Below, piece by piece: positions 47,381 through 55,864 of a DNA stretch of 64,000 bases; position 1 is the stretch's first letter, and each line of letters opens with the position of its first letter. The DNA is from an uncultured Pseudomonadales bacterium (GTDB taxonomy: Bacteria > Pseudomonadota > Gammaproteobacteria > Pseudomonadales > Pseudohongiellaceae): the NCBI GenBank assembly GCA_943789485.1, contig CALSUH010000005.1, positions 434,001 to 498,000 on the forward strand. The letters are read 5' to 3'. A program made the translations under genes and the position numbers. The notes beneath the pieces were generated by a model, which searched no databases, was not told the DNA's origin, and saw nothing but the letters and a program-made list of their open reading frames with translations.

Positions 47381-48379
47381 CTAATCCTCTCTTTCAAGCT
47401 CTTCTAATTTTCTGGCGCCAGCCAGAATGCCTATCATGCCGTAGTTGCCTTCGTGACAGGCGTATTCGTAGATTGGCTCGTTGATTCTCGACAAGGGATA
47501 TTCGCCGCTGAACGTCGACGTAAAAAGCGTCGGGTCGTCTACGGTAAATCCGTAGATCAACTTATTGCCGGACTCACGCCTAAAGGTTTCAGTGACGGTC
47601 ATGTTGTTAACCGGCATGCCGCGCAATGTGTGCCAGTTGTTGAAGTACTTGGTCTGGACAACGAGTGTGTCGCCTTCCCAATGACCGATAGCGTCTCCCA
47701 TCCACTTGCGGTGTGTCTCGGCTGCAGCGGATCGCTCATCGGTAATCTTAACAATGCGTGTATCGTGAACCATCTCAGCTGTAATCGTCACGTAGCCAGG
47801 TGATTGTGTGAACTGGAGATGGCTGTTGTAGATAACAGGGCTCATTACCGGGCCAGCGGAGTTTCCGAAACCGACAAGGCAGCGCTCACCAAGTCCTCGA
47901 CCTTCGGGGCCATCGCTAGTTCGTCCGGGTCTGCCTCCACGAAACTGCGTCATACGCGCATCAAATTGTGCTGTCCGTTCAGGCATGCGCCCATTAGCAG
48001 GATCGATGATCGCGGACGTTCTGAATTCACCATCTATAGTGGGGATGAATTTTGCATCGTCACGCCAGAAAAGATCGTAGTTTCCGATCGGGGGTAGTGA
48101 CGCGGCCACTACAGGGGGTGGTCTATTGGGCTCGAGTGGCTCGTTGTTGTCCTCAAATTTTTGTTGCACTACAGACTCGAGTGCAATAGCTTCTTCCTCG
48201 GTGTAGGCACGTTTTTCACCCAGTTCTATTGGACGTTCTAGCGGCATGACCGTCGCGTGTTTCCAAACTCCCTGGAAATCGGGTACGCCCCATTCAGTTT
48301 TCGGAATCTGGTATTCTTGAGCGGCTACTACATTGCCAAGAGCGAGAGTTAAGGATATGAGAGATATTTTTCTAATCAA
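47381..48379 (-). CDS. Secreted protein of an uncharacterised family (paralog 2)
   Basis: The product of about 332 residues has a signal peptide (IRKISLISLTLALGNVVAAQ). It shares with the 46323 gene the stretches WGVPDFQGVWKHATVMPLERP, AIGHWEGDTLVVQTKYF and IYEYACHEGNYGMIGILAG; both also carry the ERCLVGFGNSAGP/DRCLMSNGAGPP motif. A Gly/Arg-rich insert (RGGRPGRTSDGPEG) is unique to this copy. I use the TTG at 48379 because GAAGGGGG lies seven bases upstream and the signal peptide begins there; an in-frame ATG at 48415 adds 12 residues of unlikely sequence. The pair probably arose by duplication and inversion, or by independent gain. Confidence 0.72.
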   Translation of the reverse strand: MIRKISLISLTLALGNVVAAQEYQIPKTEWGVPDFQGVWKHATVMPLERPIELGEKRAYTEEEAIALESVVQQKFEDNNEPLEPNRPPPVVAASLPPIGNYDLFWRDDAKFIPTIDGEFRTSAIIDPANGRMPERTAQFDARMTQFRGGRPGRTSDGPEGRGLGERCLVGFGNSAGPVMSPVIYNSHLQFTQSPGYVTITAEMVHDTRIVKITDERSAAAETHRKWMGDAIGHWEGDTLVVQTKYFNNWHTLRGMPVNNMTVTETFRRESGNKLIYGFTVDDPTLFTSTFSGEYPLSRINEPIYEYACHEGNYGMIGILAGARKLEELERED

Positions 48380-48717
48380 TGTGTGGCCCCCTTCATCGTA
48401 TTCACCCTGATGCACTGAACGTTGGCTAGCTAGACTACTCTGGATAGTAGCAACATGATTCTGGTCGTGAAATTCTGCAATCTGCGCATTATTGGAATCT
48501 CACACTATCAGCTTAGAAGGTTAAGTCAATCCAGAGCTAACAGCTGAAATTCAAAAAAAGTGGCTAGCACAGGGCCGAAACGCGCTTATTTGCAACAATT
48601 TGTGCTTTTTTCGAAGTTTATTGAATTTCTTTGGCGTAATTTGTCATGATAACCTGCAAATCAATAATCAAAACAACGACAAGTGACCACAAAGATCATA
48701 AGAGAGGCTTAACCATC

Positions 48718-49839
48718 ATGTTTAAACTGAACCAGCTAGCCGTATTGGCGCTAGCATTTTCCGTATCTAGCTCTGCATTTTCCCAGCAAGGCAATGCCCG
48801 CGGGCCTATTGGCGAGAGTCCCTATAACGTCGTCTCCTTATGGGCCGACCCCTTTGCCGAAGCAGGTTATGCCTTTGGCGGCAATTCGGGTGTCTTGGCC
48901 GAGTCGGCTGATCGAATCATCATCGCCCAACGCGGTGAAACCGTCTTACCTTACCCACTACCCGATGACTTTCTGGGATTTGCCGGTCATGTAGGCCTTA
49001 ATGTATTAAGAGATACGGCGCGCCGTACCTGGAATAACTGCCTATTCATAGTCAATGCAGACGGCGAGCCTATCGAAGTTTGGGATCATTTGGATTATCT
49101 GTGTGAAGGCTCGGCGGGCCCTGGCCCTCACCGAATTCGAATCAATCCTTACGATCCGGAGAAGCGCATTTGGTTGGTAAATGAAACATTTCACCAAATT
49201 TACGTGATAGCGAACGACGGAAGTGAAGTGCTTGCGACCTACGGCGAGAAAAACGTGTCTGGAACCGACGGCACGCATTTTGGCCGGCCACAGGATATCG
49301 CTTTCATGGAAGATGGCCGTATCCTAATCGCCGATGGATTGGATAATAACCGCATCATGATTATGGATAGTGATATGAACTATCTTGGAGAATTCGGCAG
49401 CGAAGGAGAAGGTCCAGGTCAGACTAAAACGATCCACTCGGTTGCAATTGGGCCTGATGGGCGTGTATTTGTTCTCGATCGTACCGGAAACCGAGTCAAT
49501 CTTTGGCAAGCGACGGACGACCCAGTAGAATTTGAATTTATAAGATCGATTGGTCAGCTTACCTTGCCTTTGGATATCATCGTCAATGAAGATGATTTCT
49601 GGATTACAGACTTAGGTCCACTTCGCTTTGTAAATTTTGATTTCGAAGGAAACCTAAAATATACCTGGCTAGTGCCGTTGGCATTGCCTGATGGCTATAT
49701 CGAAGTGCATTCTTTCAGTGTAGATCCTGCTGGCAATTTGTACGGTGGCGACAACCAATATGGTCGCACGCAAAAGTTTGTACCGAAACCCGGTGCTGAT
49801 CCAGACTTGCTAATCAGTCCTGCTTGGAATGCGCTTTGA
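48718..49839 (+). CDS. Exported NHL-repeat/peptidyl-amidoglycolate-lyase-like propeller
   Basis: The 373-residue protein has a signal peptide (MFKLNQLAVLALAFSVSS, ending FSQQ). The propeller blades read GPHRIRINPYDPEKRIWLVNETFHQIYVI, then FGRPQDIAFMEDGRILIADGLDNNRIMI and HSVAIGPDGRVFVLDRTGNRVNLW. This arrangement matches NHL proteins related to the lyase domain of peptidylglycine amidating enzyme; bacterial relatives have no proven role. The ATG at 48718 is preferred over one at 48646, since the signal peptide starts there and GAGAGG lies nearby. It is preceded by a 240-base gap and followed by a strong terminator. Confidence 0.78.
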   Translation: MFKLNQLAVLALAFSVSSSAFSQQGNARGPIGESPYNVVSLWADPFAEAGYAFGGNSGVLAESADRIIIAQRGETVLPYPLPDDFLGFAGHVGLNVLRDTARRTWNNCLFIVNADGEPIEVWDHLDYLCEGSAGPGPHRIRINPYDPEKRIWLVNETFHQIYVIANDGSEVLATYGEKNVSGTDGTHFGRPQDIAFMEDGRILIADGLDNNRIMIMDSDMNYLGEFGSEGEGPGQTKTIHSVAIGPDGRVFVLDRTGNRVNLWQATDDPVEFEFIRSIGQLTLPLDIIVNEDDFWITDLGPLRFVNFDFEGNLKYTWLVPLALPDGYIEVHSFSVDPAGNLYGGDNQYGRTQKFVPKPGADPDLLISPAWNAL

Positions 49840-49867
49840 CCGCATAGCAGTAGAGATTTTTAGAATC

Positions 49868-49903
49868 AAAAAAGCCGACCAAGGAAACTTGGTCGGCTTT
49901 TTT
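49868..49903. terminator. Strong bidirectional terminator with GAAA tetraloop
   Basis: A perfect 16-base-pair stem (49868-49883 with 49888-49903) is capped by GAAA and flanked by A- and T-runs. It ends the propeller gene on the left and, from the other side, the redoxin gene ending at 49935. Confidence 0.95.
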
Positions 49904-49934
49904 GATAGGCAGCTACTAAGCTATAGAAGCTTAG

Positions 49935-51071
49935 TTAGTTGTTTTCGATTTCTAGCGGTGCGTAATAAGCGCCACCTGCACCTTCTATTTGTTCGCGCCT
50001 AGCACGCCACTCGGGTCCAGCAGAGCCACCTTCTTCATACTGTAAATCCTGCCGCAGGTAGTTCCAGCTAGTTGGATCTAGTTCCTGCGCCATGGTCCAG
50101 TATTGTTCTGCTTTCTCATCGTTGTCATTGGTAAAGTAATATCCACCCAGGCGGAAAGCAGGCTGTGCACGCTCGGCTTCGGGTGTGCGTTGAATGATGC
50201 TTTCCCGCACCTTACTTCTATCCCAGACGTATTCGCTGTCGGCTCCCTTTGCGACCCAGTCACGAACAATGGGCACGTAGTCGTTGGTACCCCATGCGCC
50301 GTTCATATGCTCCTTCGCATAGGTGCCTTCATTGATGCGCATTATCGATCCTTGTTCATCAATCCATACACCTGAGGGGACATTGACTAAATTGTAAAGC
50401 GAGCTTATCTGATGATTCACATCAATAATCGCTGTGTAGCTAACATTGGCATCGTCAAAGATGTATCCAGCAGCTTCCTCGCCACCAGTATCTTGCGCGA
50501 CAGAAATAATTTCAAAATTTTCAGACTTAAGTTCTTCGTATATGGACTGCCACACGGGCACGTCTAGACGACATCCTCACCACGAGGCCCAAGTAAGGAG
50601 TAATACCTTTTTGCCTCGAAAATCTGAAAGGCGAACTAGTTCGCCATCGCGACCCATCAATTCGAAATCGGGTGCTTCGCCACCGCGTAGGAAAGACTGA
50701 CGCGTTACTGGCATAGTGCCAAAACTCCAGATGCCGTCATTGTAATCGGTGACATAAGCTTGCTGTAGTTTGTCTGCCAGTTCGGTAACGTTGAACCATG
50801 CTTGGCCGCGACGAGTAATAAACATGGCACTGTCTCGATCTTGAAGAACCGGAACACACAACTCATCCAGGCAAGCCCCTTCAGGCTTAAGAACAAAATC
50901 GTTAACTCGGGTAAGATCTTCGGGCTTAACCCAAAGGTCGGTAGCGTCTGGTAGTGTTTGCTCCAACTCTACGACCCGCTCGTTGTAGAGCACAGTAGCG
51001 CTCTGGGCGTTGAGTGCGCCGCTTATAAGCATGACGGCTGTGATGCCGGCTATGCTTCTTAGATTCGTCAT
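49935..51071 (-). CDS. Exported redoxin with in-frame UGA, probable selenoprotein (UGC motif)
   Basis: The 378-residue product (Sec counted) has a signal peptide (1-24), an N-terminal domain with C67-x4-C72, and a thioredoxin-fold redoxin domain: RGGEAPDFELMGRDGELVRLSDFRGKKVLLLTWASW, then TGA (50577-50579), then GCRLDVPVWQ. The TGA is codon 165, in frame with both sides. Reading it as selenocysteine gives SW-U-G-C-R, where relatives that I recall have SWCGCR. The downstream 213 codons remain in frame and redoxin-like (FEIISVAQDTGGEEAAGY, then VNVPSGVWIDEQGSIMRI), followed by a helical C-terminal tail. The ATG at 51071 follows AAGGAG. A pseudogene is the alternative, but nothing else is damaged. 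Likely a periplasmic thiol/selenol oxidoreductase. Confidence 0.75.
50545..50564 (-). promoter_or_regulatory. Candidate bacterial SECIS element downstream of the UGA
   Basis: On the mRNA, GAC, a bulged G and UGCC form the 5' side; CGUGU is the loop; GGCA and GUC are the 3' side. All seven pairs are canonical. The helix begins 12 nt after the UGA and the loop begins 20 nt after it. A G lies within the first two loop bases and a single nucleotide is bulged, as in known bacterial SECIS hairpins. It lies inside the coding sequence, as such elements do in bacteria. Confidence 0.55.
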
Positions 51072-51324
51072 GGTGTTCTCCTTAATCAGGGCGGAATTCG
51101 CCCTTGAACGACTGATTTGGCCACCAATAGTTGGCAGCGGCTTCAATATAACAGCTGGCTTGGGCTGAGGGTATTGCAATCTATGCCCGAAGAGGAATTG
51201 GGAGATTGAAAAGTCATGGGATTCTGGCACTATTTACCGATCGGTCAAATCGTGAGGCAGTCGCAGTATTGGTAGATCTACTCTAAATAGAGGGGCTGAC
51301 CGAGCCGCTTAACAAGGAAAAAAA

Positions 51325-52266
51325 ATGAAAAAACAAGCGAAGTCAATTGTAGTAGCTAGTCTCGCACTTGCACTACTAATTAGCTCGACAGGGGCAACAG
51401 GGCAAGAAGCCGATACGCGCTTGAATAAAGCGATAGCCTTGCTGGAGAACGATGAGCCGGCGTTCGGCCTCTTATCTTTCGACTATTCACTCAACAATGC
51501 TCGATCTCTCTCCAGATCGGGCTTGGATTTCATTATCATCGATATGGAGCACGCGCCTTTCGATGTTGAGCGGATTCGAGAATTCTTGCTTGGTATGACC
51601 GATAAGCGCGCAATCCTTGAGAACGGCAGCTTGCAGCCGGATGTAGTGCCATTCGTACGTATCCCAGCAAGCGGCGGTGAGGATGTATTGTCACAAGTGA
51701 AGCAGGTATTGGATGTGGGCGCGTTCGGCGTCATGTTTCCCTCTGTTAACAATGCCGCCGAGGCCGAGATGGCGATTCGGGCGAGCAGGTATCCACAACT
51801 TAATGGCGCAGGTGACTATGAGCCTGCGGGCCTGCGTGGACGCAACCCATCGAATGCAGTCTGGTATTGGGGGACAAGGGACTACATTGCGAAGGCAGAT
51901 CTGTGGCCCCTAGACCCTAATGGTGAGTTGCTTGCCATTATTCAGATCGAAACGTCGGAGGGGGTTGAAAACATCGAGGAAATTATTTCCGTCCCGGGCA
52001 CCGGCGTCATCTTCATCGGGCCATCTGATCTAAGCGCGGCGATGGGTTATGCCAGCGCAGCGGCACCTCAGGTCGAGGCCGCAATTCAGACTGTTCTTAG
52101 CAGCTGCTTAGCTCACGACGTCCCCTGCGCTATAACGACAAACTCACGCACTGTCGAGGCGCGGCTAGCACAGGGTTTTCGATTTGTTACCGTCGGGCTA
52201 GATGGAGGACTATCGACCGGCGCCCAGGATGCGCTCAACAGCGGGCGCAATGCGAGTGGTCGTTAG
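51325..52266 (+). CDS. Exported HpcH/HpaI-type (class II) aldolase
   Basis: The 313-residue protein has the HpcH/HpaI aldolase fold: DFIIIDMEHAPFDVERI, then VVPFVRIPASGGEDVLSQVKQVLDVGAFGVMFP, then AIIQIETSEGVENIEEI and GVIFIGPSDLSAAMGY. The metal-binding Glu and Asp are in the latter two blocks. In relatives the enzyme cleaves 4-hydroxy-2-oxo acids to pyruvate and an aldehyde in the cytosol. Here a signal peptide (MKKQAKSIVVASLALALLIS, then GATGQ) precedes it, which is unusual and suggests a periplasmic role. Strong AAGGAAAA ribosome site upstream. The redoxin gene diverges from it 253 bases away. Confidence 0.85.
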   Translation: MKKQAKSIVVASLALALLISSTGATGQEADTRLNKAIALLENDEPAFGLLSFDYSLNNARSLSRSGLDFIIIDMEHAPFDVERIREFLLGMTDKRAILENGSLQPDVVPFVRIPASGGEDVLSQVKQVLDVGAFGVMFPSVNNAAEAEMAIRASRYPQLNGAGDYEPAGLRGRNPSNAVWYWGTRDYIAKADLWPLDPNGELLAIIQIETSEGVENIEEIISVPGTGVIFIGPSDLSAAMGYASAAAPQVEAAIQTVLSSCLAHDVPCAITTNSRTVEARLAQGFRFVTVGLDGGLSTGAQDALNSGRNASGR

Positions 52267-52289
52267 TTTGCTGCAGCGGCCAGAATTTC

Positions 52290-52919
52290 TTACAGTAGGG
52301 TGCGAATTTCGCCGCCGGCTTGTTCAGCGTCGGCCTTATCGTGGGTTACGAGAATAGTTGGTAACCCAGAGGCTCGCAGTTTATCGAAAACCAGAGTCCT
52401 GATTTCTTCGCTTAGTTGGGTATCCAGCTTGGAAAAAGGTTCGTCCAAGAGAACCGCATTTGGAGCACAGAGCAATAGTCGCAGCAGCGCGACACGTGAT
52501 GCCTGTCCACCTGAGAGAGTGCCTGGGTCTCGGTTATCAAACCCCGCGAGTCCAATATCATTGAGTCCATCACTGATTGCTTGGCTCTTGTGTTGCGCAT
52601 TTCTGGGCATAGCAAAGCGTAAATTCCCAGCAACTGAAAGGTGAGGAAATAGCAGCGGGTCCTGAAATAATAGCCCTATACGGCGGCGCTCAGCGGCGAG
52701 TGAACAAATGTCGTCACCATTGACCAGAACAGAACCGCTGGACTCAAAAGCGGGCGCTAAGAATCCTGCGATATAGGCAAGCAAGGAAGACTTTCCCGAA
52801 CCAGATGGCCCCATCACGGTGAGAATCTCTCCAGGACCTACGCGGCAATCAATTTCAAGCAATTGCTTGCCGCCTAGCGAAATGCTTACATCATTCAATT
52901 CAAGGACAGAATTACTCAT
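52290..52919 (-). CDS. ynjD: ABC transporter ATP-binding protein (YnjD-like)
   Basis: The 209-residue ATPase energises the importer formed with the two upstream genes. It has Walker A GPSGSGKSS (about residues 36-44), the signature LSGGQASR near 130 and Walker B NAVLLDEPFSKLD near 150, followed by ILVTHDKADAEQ. The ATG at 52919 overlaps the permease stop by four bases (ATGA), which fixes the start; in-frame codons further upstream would lie inside the permease gene. Gene order binding protein-permease-ATPase and protein lengths match E. coli YnjBCD, whose substrate is not established. Confidence 0.87.
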   Translation of the reverse strand: MSNSVLELNDVSISLGGKQLLEIDCRVGPGEILTVMGPSGSGKSSLLAYIAGFLAPAFESSGSVLVNGDDICSLAAERRRIGLLFQDPLLFPHLSVAGNLRFAMPRNAQHKSQAISDGLNDIGLAGFDNRDPGTLSGGQASRVALLRLLLCAPNAVLLDEPFSKLDTQLSEEIRTLVFDKLRASGLPTILVTHDKADAEQAGGEIRTLL

Positions 52920-54595
52920 CGTGTATCCATCATTCCGCTGCGATTGCGCCAAACAAATTTTGGAATAAAAAGAGCCATCATAAAGCCTACTATTGGTAAT
53001 GAAAGTTGCACTATCGCCCAAACCGAAATTAAATTTCTACTCGCACCCGAGGTCAAGGCGACAGCTTCAGTAGTAATAGTCGTAATTCTACCCGCTCCCA
53101 ACAGTTGAGTAGGCAAAAACAGACTTATGCTAATAGCCATACCGATTGCTACAGAGGTTAGACATGGTGCGAGCAATAAAGGAATCCGGATCTGCCAGAA
53201 CGATTTTAGTGGGCTCGCACCTAGCGTGGATGCGACCTGCGTCCAGCGTGGATCCAATTGACGATACGCCTCATAGAGCGACAAGAAGACATACGGCAGC
53301 ACAAACAACAGGTGGCCGACTATCACAAGACTCAAATTCGCCTGCCAGCCTGCAAATTCGGTCAGCACGATGATGCCAAACAGAAAGACAAGTTGCGGGA
53401 TCAGTAAAGGCAGATACAACAACCACATTGCGGTAGATCTACCCTTGCCAGATTGTCGTTCAGATTCGAGTGTTGCTACTACTACTATCAGCGCAAGCAA
53501 TGTGGAGCTAACGCTGATTAACACTGTGTTAAAAAATGGTATAGACAGGTCTGAAAGGCTGTTTGCCCAGTGCTGAATCGTCCAGGAAGATGGTAGGGCA
53601 GAAGGATAGCGCCAGGGGCCAGCAAAAGCATTGATTAATAGGGCGAGTAGGCTTCCTGCAATTACTAGTAATACAATAGGCATTGCGCTTCGACCTAATG
53701 CAAACGCTAGACTCTCTCCAGTTTCACGGTTTCCTGTTGACAGCCAGAATTGCCACAGTAGGCTGAAAAATTTTTCTAGCACTAACCAAATTGCTACGGC
53801 TAGTAGGCTCACTCCCAATTGCAATAGAGATCCGGCGGCCGCTAGAAAGCGAAGGTTAAGGTCGGGATCATTGAACCACGACAAAACTCTAACACTTAAT
53901 GTAGGAGGAAGTGCCGGACCTAGAATAAGCGCAACATCGACCGTCGCAGAAGCGAATACTATGACTGCAATCACCGGTAGGCGGACCAAGGGATAAAGGC
54001 TAGGCGCGATTACTTTGAGCCAGGCTATTGTGGCCCGGTAACCGAGAGTTCGTGCAACTTCAATTCGATGCCTAGGCTGGAGTTGCGGTAGAGCTGCTAA
54101 GGACATTAGTAATAGGAATGGGACTTCTTTGACAATAAGCCCGAACAATAAAAAGAGTCCCCATGTGTCATTTACAATAAGAATATCCGGTGGCCGCTCC
54201 CAGCCTGTTAGCTCCGGGGATATAATTCGGCTCAATAGTCCGGAGGGTGCGATCAAGAAGGCGAGCCCAAATGCGGCCGCAGCATGTGGAAATGAGAGTA
54301 AGGGGGAAACGAGTCGGCGAATCCAGAGATCTAATTTGCTCTCCGTTGCGCTAGCGAGATAGAGGAATACTAGTGCTAGAGAAATCAGCGGCGTTAAGAT
54401 TCCCGAAATTAGGCTGACCAATACGCTTCGAGTTAGTCCTGGCACTTCGAATAGATCGCGCCAAGCCTCTAGTGAAAATTCCGAACTTCCCAGGGGTGGA
54501 AAATAGCCAAAGGCTGGTAAACTCGCAATGAGCGTACCTAGCAGAATCGGCGCGGCTAGTAGGAAGATGAGGCTATGGCTTGCCCAGCGTAGCAC
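52916..54595 (-). CDS. ynjC: ABC transporter permease, two fused membrane domains (YnjC-like)
   Basis: The 559-residue protein has about 12 helices in two halves. Each half has a binding-protein-dependent transport EAA-like loop: RHRIEVARTLGYRATIAWLKVIAPSLYPLVRLP in the first half and DPRWTQVASTLGASPLKSFWQIRIPLL in the second. This is the fused arrangement of ThiP/FbpB and YnjC. It starts 3 bases after the binding-protein gene and overlaps the ATPase gene by four bases. It forms the membrane pore of the importer. Confidence 0.87.
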   Translation of the reverse strand: MLRWASHSLIFLLAAPILLGTLIASLPAFGYFPPLGSSEFSLEAWRDLFEVPGLTRSVLVSLISGILTPLISLALVFLYLASATESKLDLWIRRLVSPLLSFPHAAAAFGLAFLIAPSGLLSRIISPELTGWERPPDILIVNDTWGLFLLFGLIVKEVPFLLLMSLAALPQLQPRHRIEVARTLGYRATIAWLKVIAPSLYPLVRLPVIAVIVFASATVDVALILGPALPPTLSVRVLSWFNDPDLNLRFLAAAGSLLQLGVSLLAVAIWLVLEKFFSLLWQFWLSTGNRETGESLAFALGRSAMPIVLLVIAGSLLALLINAFAGPWRYPSALPSSWTIQHWANSLSDLSIPFFNTVLISVSSTLLALIVVVATLESERQSGKGRSTAMWLLYLPLLIPQLVFLFGIIVLTEFAGWQANLSLVIVGHLLFVLPYVFLSLYEAYRQLDPRWTQVASTLGASPLKSFWQIRIPLLLAPCLTSVAIGMAISISLFLPTQLLGAGRITTITTEAVALTSGASRNLISVWAIVQLSLPIVGFMMALFIPKFVWRNRSGMMDTR

Positions 54596-54598
54596 CGG

Positions 54599-55831
54599 TT
54601 ATCTTGCGCTGTAGCGCTGGATCCAGGCGCGTTCAAGGGCGGGTGTCCAAGAGGGGTGGGGTTCCTGCAGCTTGCGGCTTAACTCCTTTGGACTAGCGGC
54701 AGCCAAATCAGTGCCTACTGAATCAAATTGCTGGCGGGCACTTGCGTCTAAATCCTCGATAGAAATCACTGTTGTGCTGCCCATATGATCCGGGTCACTG
54801 GCTCTGGCCTGTGCCTCGATGGAGAGAAGGAAGTTAGCTGTGATCATCGCGGCAGCTTTGTGCTGCGCATTGTAGGGAATCGCAAGGAAACTGACATTGC
54901 CGATCGTGCCGCCTTGAAGTACGTAGGTTCGTACGCTGTCTGGCAACTCTCCCGTGCGAACCGAGAGCAAGGCCTCGTTTGGGTTAAATGCTAGCGCAAG
55001 AGAAATTTCGCCGTCGCCCATGAGTCGTCTCAGCTGCGCGGCGGAGTTGGGGAAGTATCTACCCGCTCGCAATAGAGTAGGATGAAGCGCATCGAGGTAT
55101 TCCCATAATGCAGTTGTGACTCGCTTGAAGTCATCATCAGTGACTGGGGCAAACAGTGCTGGATCTTTGTGGGAGATCTCGAGAACTGCCTGCTTAAGAA
55201 AGGTGCTTCCTAGAAATGCAGGTGGGCGCGGGTAGGTGAATTCCCCAGGATTGGACGTCGACCAATCCAGTATTGCAGCTATTGTTTGAGGCGGTTCTAT
55301 CAGCCATTGGCTGTCGTGATAGAAAACCAGCTGTGATCGGGTCCAAGGCGACTCTAAGCCATCAGTGGGCACGGTGAAATCTTCGCGCATCTCGGGAAAT
55401 CGATTCGCATTAACTAAACTGAAGTTGGGCTGCTCTTCGGCCCAAGGGCCGAACAGTAATTGGTTCTCCTTAAGTGCTGCAAAGTTCTCTCCGTTGACCC
55501 ATAACAGATCGATGCTGCCGTTCGTATCATTGCCAGCGGTTCGTTCAGCAACTATCTTCGAGACAGCTTCGCCAGTGTCAGCGACTTTTACATGTTGAAG
55601 AGTGATGTTAAAGCGTTGCTCTAGCGCCCGGGCAACCCAGTTAAGATAACTATTTATTCTGGGTTCGCCACCCCAGGCATTGAAGTAGACAGTTTGTCCG
55701 CGCGCTTGCTGCTCCAGCGCTGACCAATCTGCGACATCAATTGCTTGTGCTGTTGTTAGCGAAGAGTGAGGCAATAGAACGAATAAAAAGAATATTCGAA
55801 TAAGTGGAGATGATGGTCTCAGTTGCGCCAT
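54599..55831 (-). CDS. ynjB: ABC transporter substrate-binding protein (YnjB-like)
   Basis: The 410-residue periplasmic protein has a signal peptide (IRIFFLFVLLPHSSLTTAQA, then DVADW). The start WSALEQQARGQTVYFNAWGGEPRINSYLNWVARALEQRFNITL is the diagnostic opening of YnjB, and IDLLWVNGENFAALKENQLLFGPWAE follows. YnjB resembles thiamine- and iron-type binding proteins, but its ligand is not known. The gene lies 33 bases downstream of a radical SAM gene on the same strand. Confidence 0.87.
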   Translation of the reverse strand: MAQLRPSSPLIRIFFLFVLLPHSSLTTAQAIDVADWSALEQQARGQTVYFNAWGGEPRINSYLNWVARALEQRFNITLQHVKVADTGEAVSKIVAERTAGNDTNGSIDLLWVNGENFAALKENQLLFGPWAEEQPNFSLVNANRFPEMREDFTVPTDGLESPWTRSQLVFYHDSQWLIEPPQTIAAILDWSTSNPGEFTYPRPPAFLGSTFLKQAVLEISHKDPALFAPVTDDDFKRVTTALWEYLDALHPTLLRAGRYFPNSAAQLRRLMGDGEISLALAFNPNEALLSVRTGELPDSVRTYVLQGGTIGNVSFLAIPYNAQHKAAAMITANFLLSIEAQARASDPDHMGSTTVISIEDLDASARQQFDSVGTDLAAASPKELSRKLQEPHPSWTPALERAWIQRYSAR

Positions 55832-55864
55832 TGATATCTCAAGACAGCTGATAGCGAAATTGAT

